Below are positions 1 through 11,200 of a stretch of 15,105 nt of DNA, piece after piece. The stretch comes from Phoronis pallida (Eukaryota; Phoronida; Phoronidae). The stretch's first letter is position 1, and the number at the start of each line of letters is the position of its first letter. Both the position numbers and the translations under genes were made by a program. The notes under the pieces are model-generated. The model made no database searches, was not told the origin of the DNA, and worked only from the letters and a program-made list of their open reading frames with translations. The DNA lies in NCBI GenBank assembly GCA_028565715.1, contig JAOXYC010030012.1:1-15105 (forward strand). Direction: 5' to 3'.

Positions 1-123
1 TAATCCCAGCCACCTATTGGTGGTTAAAGTAAACCCTCCAACGAGATTACCACCATTCAAAATGGTCGTACAGGTGTGATAGAATTCCTACGGGAAAACT
101 TACAAATGTGTACAAGTTTCTGA

Positions 124-333
124 ATATGTGATCTTGCCGTTAATGGTACACTTCAGAGAACCATTCATAAAATTTCTCAACTACGATTGGTTGATTTTAA
201 CCGCGAGGTTTCAACGGACAAATCAAACTTTGATGTTTGGAATTCTATTCCTTTGCCAGAGCATAGATCTACCATAATTGAAATTATGAGACAACAGAGG
301 AAAACCACTGAAATATCAAACAATACTGAATAA
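124..333 (+). pseudogene. Coding-like open stretch, unidentified, possible last exon or gene remnant
   Basis: The frame is open from after TGA 121-123 to TAA 331-333 and reads like protein: SQLRLVDFNREVSTDK, NFDVWNSIPLPEHRSTII, EIMRQQRKTTEIS. The same frame before the TGA also reads sensibly (EITTIQNGRTGVIEFLRE from about 43), after another stop near 28. This suggests one reading frame broken by stops, or two exons with an intron between (TACACTTCAG at 147-156 could be an acceptor). I do not recognise the family. Some of the minus strand is also open here, so chance is possible. Confidence 0.3.
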
Positions 334-831
334 ACATTTTTCACATTTTGCCAAAAAAGTAGGGAAATTTGGGCAACTAAACTCTGACATGTTGTACATA
401 CACAATTGAAGAAGTTTGTTTTTCACGTCAACCGTAAAATTCACCACTTCTAAGTGTTTTTAAAAAAACTCTGCCACATAAAATACCATGTAAACAATGA
501 TGTAATATTAACTGAATAATTTGTCTCCATAAAATGGAAAATCCTCCAACCAATCGACCCTAAAGAAATAACATTTTAAAATCAAAATAAGTATTCTAAT
601 AGGCCTGTTAAGTTTGTTGCATAAATACTTGCCACTCAAAAAATTCGTAAAATAGATGAATTATGTACTTGTGCGTAACTAAAACTGGCGAGGGATCCCC
701 GGCATGTTATTCAAATACATAGGTCACTCACCTATAAATATGGCAAATTAGGTATAATTTAGGAATTAGCATTTCAAAATCAATACATCATCTGAATACT
801 AGACATCTGTGAAGTGTATGACTGGTGATGG
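334..831. other. No gene seen
   Basis: AT-rich sequence with short open frames only. No splice-bounded exon, repeat or RNA gene was recognised. It lies downstream of the last visible adaptor exon, so it may be intron or 3' flank of that gene. Confidence 0.5.
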
Positions 832-1014
832 TACCGTACACACCCTGGTATAAGCCCATGGGCTTGTAGAGTGGGATTGCCCATAAAACTGGGATGGGCT
901 TACACCCGAGTGTGATTTTACATGCGTTTTAGTACTAGCACAAAATTGAGATTTCATCAAAAAAAGGGGTGGGCTTATACCCGAGGGTGGGCTTATACCC
1001 GGGTGTGTACGGTA
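832..1014. mobile_element. MITE-like element with 27-bp terminal inverted repeats
   Basis: The left end TACCGTACACACCCTGGTAT (832-858 in full) is the reverse complement of 988-1014 with one mismatch in 27. The TGGGCTTAYACCCGRG motif of the ends recurs internally near 893 and 970, so the right end carries two nested copies. Outermost TA on both sides would fit a TA target duplication, as in Tc1/mariner-type MITEs. At 183 bp and without any coding frame, it is non-autonomous. Confidence 0.7.
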
Positions 1015-2115
1015 TGTTATTTATCGCTGTTAGAGAAAACAACTCTCAATAGCCAAGTCTGAAGGATGTCTCCAATGTACATATTTATAATGCTTTCTTT
1101 ATAATATATACTGTATATGTACACACCTGGTTACATGCACGTCGACCCCTGTTTTGATAGAATCTCATTTTTGCCTAAATACACAAATAACTTGTGAAAA
1201 CCTACTCAGTTATAGCCAAAACAACCCCAAAACCGACCAACACCGCCACCCTTTTCAGTATTCCTAATTTATTACCTTTGGCTTATACCATGGTGTTAAC
1301 AATAATTTAACTTTATTTTGGATATAAGGTGATAAAAGGTTTGTTCTTATATTCTGAACTGAGTGACTGATTTTAACTTGAGCCACTCCATGTAAAGAAA
1401 GAAGCTAAAAGGGAATATGCTAAGAATTATTTGAATTAAAGTTTATAACCCATGAAATTGTGGACTATGTAAACACATATTAGGAATAAACAAAAAAATA
1501 TTGTTCTGTAAATTGAAACAAGAAAATCAACATCCAACCCCAGATACAATTCAAAACAAAAGCATTGAATTCCTCAATGGTCACACAACCACACAAATAT
1601 TCCAGCCGCATCATTTATCATGAAGTTCAAGCAAAACAGATTTATTGTATAGCACTGACACCTATTGGTCAGAATAAGAAAAAAATAACAAGTCAACACA
1701 CCAGATTGCAGACGCTGACAGTAAAATTTCATTTCTTACCAAGAAAAGGATCTCATTGCTTATACAATCACACAGTAATATTGCCAATTTCTAATCACTA
1801 TGAAAGTCAACCAGGAAGAATGAAATGTAAAGTTGAGACACCTTTGCGTCAGAAAAAAAACCCAGTAAATCCACACACTTTCAAGAAAGAAGCCAGAAAA
1901 GAAATTCTTTTTACATTAAAACAAACAAGAAATTCAAATAAAACTGAATTCACTCATGAAACTTATGAGTGAAAAAAGTGTTTAAAAACACTTTTTCTAA
2001 TGTTCTCAACCTTGAGGGGTTTTGGAGGCAGCATCCAGAATTCTCATTGTTTTTTATTCAATTTCAAGTTCCATAAGAAAAAGACTACTTTGTACAATAA
2101 TACAACTTCACTTAC
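1015..2115. other. Intronic or flanking sequence, no gene recognised
   Basis: This lies left of the exon 2288-2116 donor and should be the start of the next intron. An open frame at 1565-1972 on the plus strand begins with a non-ATG codon, is rich in K, N and T and has no family signature, so I do not call it a gene. A short hairpin (AAAAAGTGTTT / AAACACTTTTT) sits at about 1974-1997. I found no SH2-type exon on the minus strand here. Confidence 0.45.
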
Positions 2116-2288
2116 CTAGATGGCATAGTTCCTAATGCTGACCCATACTCATAGGCGCCGCTGTCGTAGCGGAACGGACTATCGTTCTGATATCTCTGTA
2201 AGTCTGGTTCTCCCTCATGTCCGTTCTGTTCTAGCTCTTCATCGGGAGTGGCAGGCAGGGGACGGTTCTGGACGCTCGGCTTAGACAT
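2116..2288 (-). CDS. SH2D5-like: Exon: Pro-rich motif and tyrosine motifs; last exon visible
   Basis: The acceptor CTTTAATTCACAG ends at 2289. The exon opens MSKPSVQNRPLPATPDEE and runs 57 codons plus AG to a consensus donor GTAAGTG (2115 downward). RPLPATP fits the class I SH3 ligand pattern RxLPxxP known for Src-type SH3 domains. Near the end, FRYDSGAYEYGSALG gives three tyrosines in acidic/Gly context, plausible phosphosites. It ends in phase 2, unlike the earlier junctions, so a following exon must supply one base to finish the codon (AG+N). The initial ATG is internal, since the frame continues from the previous exon. Confidence 0.83.
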
Positions 2289-5200
2289 CTGTGAATTAAA
2301 GGGGAGACGTTGAACAAATAACACAGGTTATAATGCTTCTCACTCACTCATTAGACTTACTGTAAATTATACACGAGACACAGATGTTATAAACTGACTA
2401 GGATGGTTCCAAATTAATGTAGACTCGGATGTGAACCTGAGCAGTCACATCTCTGTCTAGACCCATCAAATCAGCATAAAATGGTTCAAGAGATAAAAGC
2501 CATTAGGACAATATAACCTGTAGAATTTAAAGTTGAAGTATCAGCTGCCTGAACAAAAAATTTGGCGAGACCCACGTTCTGCATGAAAACTTGGGTTTTA
2601 ATTATTGTCCAAAATGATGAAATTTGAATCCTGCTTAAATATAGAGAAAGATTTAACATTTTCTGGATACTGCAACATTAAGCTAAGTAAAAAATAAATT
2701 GTTGGGAATACTAAACTAAGTTTTCATCAGGAACACAAGCCAGTAATCATGTCGTCTATTAATTCCAATCTAATTATTTAACAGGTAGGACAGGAAACAA
2801 AAGCAATAAATTTAACGTAAAATCTATTCTAAAAAAATTGTCTAAACCATTCCCCAGACTGGTTGTTGCATAATTCTAGTAGTAATGGAGGGAAACCTTA
2901 GGTTTGTCTGGTTTTTGAAGTTAAACAAAGTCTTGACATTCCACAAACAGGAACAAGATGACCAAGATCAGATGATAGTTCCTTCTCCTCTCAAAAGGTG
3001 GCACACCAGCACTAACACAACTAAGTCTATTGTTATGTTCAATGAATTGCTGTGAGACTTACACTTTAAATCGTGGCAGGAAATTATAAATCCAAAACAC
3101 CAGTCAACTTTATTCAGTCTAAACATTTTCATTTTTGAAATTCAATTCTTTTTTTATAACGCCACTCAGCAAATGTTGATTTTCTTTGGAATCACAAAAC
3201 ACATTGAATTCCAGAGAATCAAGTGTGTTTGCATGACACAAAAACACCTTTCACTGAAAAACGAGCCAGGGTAAACACAAATATTGAATGATCAACATGG
3301 CTTTTCACACTTGAGAAGATCACCAAGGTGTGAATATAAATATGATGTACATTACGCACACTCCTTCATCAAGTCATTCAAGTTTTTATGATTGATGCAT
3401 AATATTTTGATCAATAGTGCAAATCAGCCTTAGAGCGTAGGCTTGGAAGAGGTTATTTGGATACAAATTTAAAACGGTATTTTTTGTTCAATTTTCTACA
3501 GAAAAAATCATTCTCAGCCACAGCGAATTGAACCCATGATCTCCAACTAACCATTAGTTAGATTCCCCATGAATGATAATGATATTTTCTGCACTTGTTT
3601 CATTTAATTATTTATCCATCCTACCTCTGGTTCATCAACGCTGTATTTAGAAACATCAGGATATGTGTAATTCTCCACCTTTGGCTGCGGTGACTCTCTC
3701 AAACTTTCGCTATCCCAATTCTGTTTCACTCCATTCGTCAGCGGGATCTGATTGTCGATTGAATCGAAATGATTGTCTATACTCTCTTTCAGGGCCATGA
3801 CGGGTGAGCCATACGACCGCATGCCCGTAGTGAGGCTAGATAGATTCGATAGTCCAGCGTGTCCGAAGACGTCGTCACTGTTATTTCTGACTAGAGGGGG
3901 AGGGGTGTTGGACATTGCGCCAATCAACGGCTGTTTGTGCTGTCGCTGACCATATTTGGCCTGAAATTGTCAAACAAGATTATAACTTTTGTGAAAATCC
4001 AATAGGTGTCACTTACAGTCATTTGCGGTTTTCAGTACATTATTTCTGACAATGTTTGTGTTTAGCTAAGTTAATTTGTAGAAATCCAATAGATGTCACT
4101 AACAGTCATTTGCCGTTTTCAGGAATGCGAATTTCAAATTTGGCAACAAATTTTTGACCATGATTTCCCAGAAATATTAAAACAAGAATCCTGCTTTTAT
4201 GAAATTCCAAAAGTTTACAAACATTTCAAAGTCATGAATTACATAAATGAATCCATGACATGGAAAAAACTGAAAATCATCAATAAATGCATTTAGACCA
4301 ATCACTCAAACTCCCGCTCAAACTTTTATTATGACTATTATGACATATTTGTTCATCAGGACGTATGATCACTATAAAATTTCTATATCCAACCTGATCA
4401 GTAAAAATCCACTTGAACGTAAAAGATGAACATTTTTGTTTCATGGGAACAACATAATGCCTACCCATATTTTCTTTGTGACTTGTCTATCTCCGTTCCC
4501 ATTTCCGTTGGATTCTTCTTCACTGTTCTGACTAGATCTCCTACGAGCCCTCTCCTCACGTCGCTCGTCAATCTTACTCGTAGATATTTGTCTGAGCGTT
4601 TTCGTCAACTCCTTCTGCTTACTCTCCTCCTTTTGAGCAAACTGTTGTTTCTGCGCCTCGATCTGCTGCTCAATCAGCTCATTGAAAGATGGCTGCTTTT
4701 CTCTGTGGTTGGCGTACGCCATTTTGAAAGCATTTCCTAGTATTGCATTTAATTCTTCAGCCTGTAAAAAATGAAGAAATCCCTTGTTTTTGTTAACACT
4801 TGCAATCATCTGTCTTAACCAAAGGAAATCATGAATATTTAGATGTTTGCTGAAGTGAGAACAAATCTGCTTAGAAAACCTACACGTAAATCTAAATGAA
4901 AGTTCAGTGTGCAAAATGATATGCAAGCTTATATATGAGGGTGCAAAAGTAGTAGAAGGCCTAACAATATTTGACCATTTATTGGAAAATTGAAGATTAT
5001 TATCTAATAGAATTAATGTACATTTTATATCTGGAGAAAATGGTATTGAATCTCCACAAAAATAAAATTGAAAAAATGTGACCTCATTAAATTTTTCAAC
5101 CCATCAACATATGACTATAAAACAATGCGTACCTCATCTGGTGATTCCGTTAAGAAGACGTGACAGTATTGTACGTTGACGCTTCCCTTTGGTTCCCGCG

Positions 5201-8200
5201 CTAGGAATGAGAACTGGCAATGATCGGGATCACATGTAGCGTAGGATATCCTCTTCAGTGCATGCGCCATGTACACACTCTGAAAAACAGTTTTTGTGAT
5301 AACAATTTAAAAAACTTTACAGTTGAACCCAACAAATTCTACTTACTTTCAGTAAAACATTCATTAATGCAAATATGGGTGGCATTGAGCTCATGGTTGA
5401 TTATGTACACTGGCTATGTAGCAATCAAAATCAGTAGCGGTTACCGGAAACACAATAGGGTTGATAAAAACAGTTTAAAAGACGCAATCCGGTATAAAAT
5501 CACATATATTTGTAGAGTAAAATCCCATACGGTTTTCATAAGGCTTGTTCATTTACTCTACAAATATATTTGATTTTAGTCCTGATTGCATCTTCTAAAC
5601 CGTTTTTACAGGCTATGTAGCATTTAGAATTCCACAGAGCATACTAGGGGCTCGGTAGTTGGTTCAAGATTACCTGTCATGCAAATACGATTTGGATCCG
5701 AATTTTTTCTGTTTTTCAAATTTACCAACAAATAAAAGCACTTATAGGCCACAGAGGTGCTCTGTAAATAATGGGATTGATACACATCGTCTATTTTGAA
5801 ACAATAACTGCATGATCAAGTTTTAGTTAAATCTTAATCAAAAAAGTTTCATCTCTAGCTTTTGTGCTTGAAAAGACTACCAGACAACAATGGTAGGGTA
5901 GCAGACAACACCACAAATGATTGAAGCCTCCATTTCATCTCAGCCACATCCTCATTAACTAAATGAATAGCAATTAAACTTTGCTAGTTAGTGTCACGCA
6001 CCACCTGCCGTGACGCAAACCCATATGGGTTTTAAAACAATACAGATTTAATTTTCTTACTTGGATAAATCACAACCTTGATTGTTTACGAACTTAGTAT
6101 TGATATAATGGTTAATGAAATAAAAAGTTCTCATCAGAGTTCAGAGATCTGAAAACTCCTTCAGAAACAAATAAATAGCTCTAGGGCCTTTCTGTGGGTC
6201 TGAAATTTAAAACGTAGCATGTTGCTTTTGAGATGCACAAGGCCATTGCAGGATATATTGAGTAAACATTTATTAAGTTTTCTTTTCCAATGATATTTTA
6301 AAACTAACCTGTCCATCGTTGCTGCACACTTTGATTCCTGACAACGATATGATCAGCAATACTGGCTTGCTCTTTTCTGTCAAACCCTAGAAAAATAAGA
6401 AAAAAATTCAATTACATTTTTTTCAAACCAATTAAGAGTAACTTTCTTAATTCTTAATTAAATTCTTTCACTTACCACAGAGCTGAAATGTAATCAAATT
6501 AGTGTGTGGTTTAATTAATCAATGTTGAACTAGACTTCTAAATAGAAGACCTGTTCAAACAAACCCTGAGGGTCCCAAACCACACAATACACTTGGTGAA
6601 GGATCATAAATGTCCGAGACTCTAGGCACATGTACACTTCTGAGTTTGTTTTTGATATGATGGCGGTTGTAAAAAAGACCAAATACAAGGAACACAATAA
6701 CAGCGTGAAAAAACAACCATACATACTCAGGGTATGAGCCAAACCCTTAGCATTCAAATTCTTAAAGCTCTGGGCTTATACCAGGGAGTGACCATATGGT
6801 ATACTGTATTGAACTCTTGCTTCCAGAAAGTATTGACTGTTCAAAATGGAAAAAATCTACTATTTCCTGGTACAAACTTGACTTACAAGTTACAAAATGT
6901 CAGCTATCCGCAATAACAAACTAAAGCAATATGGACTCTATGACTCCAAGGACCGAACAATAATGAATTTATACACGATGTGTTTAGTGTTCATGCAGCA
7001 CTCATCTAATTATCGTCATAACGAACACCACAATAAAGACAATAGTCACGACAGCTGAAGTCGACCAATATATGCAACCAATAAGGGATTTCCATCTTTT
7101 CCACTGGAGTTAACACGTTGATGTGATAACGATGCTCGGTGAACCGAGATATTAGTACATCTGCCGGAATGGTACTAATGTTCACAGACTAAATGAACAT
7201 GAATTATTCAACGGCAAAGAAAAGAACACTGAGTGGCACAAAAATCCTGAATTTAAAACTCAATATTTTTCTCACTTATGTTCATTGAATCACTCTGGCT
7301 GTCAACAATCCTGCGCTTAATTAGACCTCAGCAAACAGTCACCTGATGGTTCATTGAATTCTACCTTAAAAGTGCAAAGAGTCGAATCAGCTCACCAAAA
7401 TCAAATTTGCATGTGCACACGAGCCAATGAATAAATCATATGCACAGATGATTCAAATTGTACATTTGTTTGCATGTCATTGTTGTGGTTTGTGTGCTCC
7501 TGGCAATGATTTTGTGATTCGAACGGACTTTCCATAGAACCGAGAACATTTGATACTCCTGCAGCTTTTACAATGGGAACTGTCATTTTAAATTGTACAC
7601 AGAAAAGTATTACATTTGTGCTAAAATTGCCTTACGAACCCAGATGACGATTGCGCTCAGAAGGCAGGGGGCTGGTGTGTGTTCCAAGGGCAAGGTCGAA
7701 ATATGGGGAACGCAGCTTCCAATATGTTTTGTCCTTGTTCTGGAATCAGCTTCCTGTCGATTAGTGGTTTTATTCGTTTTTAAGAAACGAGCAAAAACTT
7801 TTTTGTTTTGATTGTGTTTATATTTGACTGTTGTTTACACACTTGTTACGCTCCTTAGAGTACTTTGTAAATAGGGAGCTATACAAATTTTGTATAATAT
7901 ATATTTGAGCTTAAAATATTTTTATTTTTATTGATTATTTTTTCAATATTGAAATATTTTGAATTAAAATTACCAGTTACATAGATCTCATAACACCAGC
8001 CCAAATTTCAAGTGTTTAATTCACTTGGCGAAGGTCTACTGCAGATAGCAACAAAATTATTTGAGATAATATTCAGCAATTTATTATATCGATATCAAAA
8101 GATCACATAATCCGCACCATAACTCTGAGTTAAGTTCTCATCAAATCTGTGATAGCTATGTTTACAAAACGAATGATTACCCTACATCCAGTCCATATAA

Positions 8201-11200
8201 TATGATAGGTGCGGTTTCTGAAAGATTTAGATTTTTTGGTTCGGTTTGGTTTGGCAAGTGCATACTTATTAAAATCTTATCATAATTGTGGCTTTTCTTA
8301 CTGAAATTTCATACACTTATGAACAACTTACAAAGAGATTTGTCAAACGTTAATGTGTAAAATTTTTGATAAGATCAAATGTTTGAAAACTGTTTTTTCA
8401 ATCAACCTATATCCTGCAGTGCATATGTTCACATACAACAATGACATAATCCCCTTTAATCCTTGGCGAAAATTAATTTTTATCTGCTTCATGGGTACAC
8501 CGATTATCAAAAAGACCAACATCAATATGGTTGATGGTGCCGTTCAATTTGTTTATCTTTTTAAAATGGGGATGTTGTCTTTTGAGAGCATGTTATAATG
8601 AAAAAATATGGCTCATGAGACAAATTCGCTAGTAATTCTGCATTTGAATTTTGAGAAGTAAAATTTTCAAGTTTATAGAACTTGCTCAATCTTTGATCAA
8701 AATATCGCTTGTGGGTTTTACAAAGTAATTGGCGGCATTTATGCAAAGAAAGGTTTGTAACAGTCTTATCATCGTAGTTTTTAATGCTTAATTCAAAACA
8801 TGTCCTTTCACGAAATTCGAGAATGACACAAATCTTTTGAAATAATTTATAACTCAGAGTTGGTCGGTGAAGCCTGAAATGTCAAACCCCCAGGGGGTTC
8901 ATAACATAATCTTTGTGTGGGTCTAACCCGAGGCCCGTTACCAAGAAACTTCCTAGAGTTGCCGAAAAGCAGATTAGCTGAAAAGTATCAACTATGTTTT
9001 AAATCGTTTATTTTATAAACAATATCAAGTTTGGATGAATTTAACAAGACCTAAAGCTAGCTTTGACATGCAATCACCATAAGTTCAACTCTAAGTTGTG
9101 AGTGTAAAAACAGCATCGTGTTCAATGAAATTTGTAACATCTTATTAAACATGTCAAGTCAAGTTACCTTTTTAGAGTCATCATAAACATTCCATTCCAA
9201 AGAAATCAGCTGATGACTAAATTATGATTAATTATTTTAGAAATTATTTCATTCACTTCTTCAGCTGATGTCTCTTGTGCCAATTTCTGTTTTTTTACTA
9301 AGGGGTCACTCACGATGTCACTTGTTCTCAGTGCTTAGTGGGGATGTACGCCTTGACATTACACCCTATTTAAAAGTACTCCACCACTGTTAAAAATCAT
9401 TTGTTCAGTATTCAGGTTCATTGACAGGTGAAAATTGCGGTGCTGATTTTATCTCATTGTCATCTATTCTAACAACAAGCAATCAATACAGAATGCAAAA
9501 AAGCATGTTTAACATTAAGTGCAATGAGGGCGCAAGAGTACATTCTATCTTGGGTCACATCTACACAAATAATACCACCATCTCTAAATTGAGGTGGGGG
9601 TGGGGGGACCTAATAATATTGAAGATGAGTTTTGAAACTGAGCTCATATGAACTGTGATATTAAAACATCACAGTTCATATGAGCTCAGTCAATTTAGGA
9701 TTGTTCAACGCCTATGCTAGGTTTTCATAAGCAACGTATTTTCACTTCATCTTGCTTTGCACATTACTTAAATATACTGGCTTATAGCCATAGCGTTACA
9801 AAATTTATCACTTTCTGCCACTAAAAGCATACATTTATTTGTATTCTTATGACTCTAACGTGGTCTAATTGCTTTCAGCAAAACAAATCCTCATGTGAAA
9901 AGGTGCATCACAGCGCCACTCGTGGGGTAAAATTATACTGGCTGATAGCGTTAATAAAATTAGTACAGAAATTACTAGAACCCCGGTGGTGTATAGGTTA
10001 AAGCACAACTATCATGAAAATAGGAGACCACCGGGTTCGATTCCCGGTCGGGTTCTGAATTTTTCTGTCTTTTCAAAATTTATGACTTAAATGTGTTGCA
10101 CAGAGACAAGCTGGCGTTTGATGGAGTAAAAAAAGAAATGGCATAAAATGTATACAAGAATACTATACCCTTAATTCTTCTAGTTTCTCCCGCACATATT
10201 GAGCTCTAGTGTTTTGGTCCTCTCCAGCGACGGAAAATGAGCCGATGTACTGTAAAGAAAAGAAATTGAATCATTGACTTTCTAGAAATGATGAAGATAA
10301 TAAAAACAGCAATTTATTCAAAGGACTTCAAGATACATTGTGAACAAGAATTCCAAAATTTGCCATCAGAAGTCTCACTCTCAGGCCTAAAGATTTTCCT
10401 CAATACAACTGTGTAAGGTAACAACATGAAAACAATCCGAGTCCCATCCGGCACCAAATGTTCTGTGACATTTTTAACACACACTTTCACCCTCACAATG
10501 AACAACTTTTCAGACACATCCACTCTCTTCACAAAATAAAACACCATTCAGACAACCACCTGATTTTTTATCCTCATTCTGTCTACAGCATCAAGCATTG
10601 AAATGGGGAAATCAATATTCCCAATCCCCCCTGGTATCACTTAATTCATGGACTTCCTAACACACCAACCATTTCAAGGGACTTCAACTAAACAATGATC
10701 ATGATGCATGAAGGGAATGTTGTGTATTGGTTTGAATATTGGGGGGGGGGGGTCACTCTTAAAAAGTCTTTCTCACACAAGGCAACTGTAATAGTCCCGG
10801 TGTACCATTGAATATTGACCCCCATAGAAAAGTGACCCGGGGGTCACTTTTCTATGGGGGTCAATATTCTATGGTACACCGGTGATTAGTCCCCCTACTG
10901 CGGGTATACGATGCAATACTTGATCTTACTGCAAGTGAAAAAACTTCCAAGAGTGTTTATTTTATTAGCATGACATATTTTCGCCTTTTTTAACAAGTTT
11001 TGCAAGGTGAAAAGACAAATAAACATTTTTACATTCAACTTGGTAAATGGGTATGTATTGAACACCATGTGTACACAGATGTCACACACAAAACAACATT
11101 GCGAAGATGACGATGACTTCAACATTTCTTTAAAAAGTGAACCCCCTGGGCTGAAAATATTTGCTATACAGTTCCATTGAAATGTTTACGGTCAGGGTTC

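Noticed and set aside
1565-1972. 135-codon plus-strand frame
   Set aside because: Starts at a non-ATG codon, has K/N/T-rich composition from A-rich DNA and shows no domain.
2010-2045. Possible next exon after 2288-2116 (phase-compatible, ending CCTCAAG before GTTGAG)
   Set aside because: The intron would be about 70 bp with no pyrimidine tract at its acceptor, and the 12 encoded residues match nothing.
4570-4630. Strong-looking internal donors (A|GTAAGC and A|GTAAGA) in exon 4761-4465
   Set aside because: Both would leave phase 1 and shift the next exon out of its long open frame; the weaker GTAGGC donor at 4464 keeps phase 0.
6530-6757. 75-codon minus-strand frame with a hydrophobic segment
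   Set aside because: It overlaps the decayed MITE ends and lies in an intron; the hydrophobic run is explained by A/T-rich composition.
9208-9271. TCAGCTGATG present twice
   Set aside because: Ten bases repeated within 60 bp without extended similarity; too short to call.
9978-10055. A functional tRNA gene
   Set aside because: Cloverleaf arms and a perfect B box are present, but the acceptor stem pairs poorly, U33 is replaced by A, and head and tail are shared with other repeat copies; it is a SINE body.
10314-10547. 77-codon minus-strand frame as an extra adaptor exon
   Set aside because: No splice borders keep frame with the neighbouring exon, the PTB start is already complete without it, and no family is recognisable.
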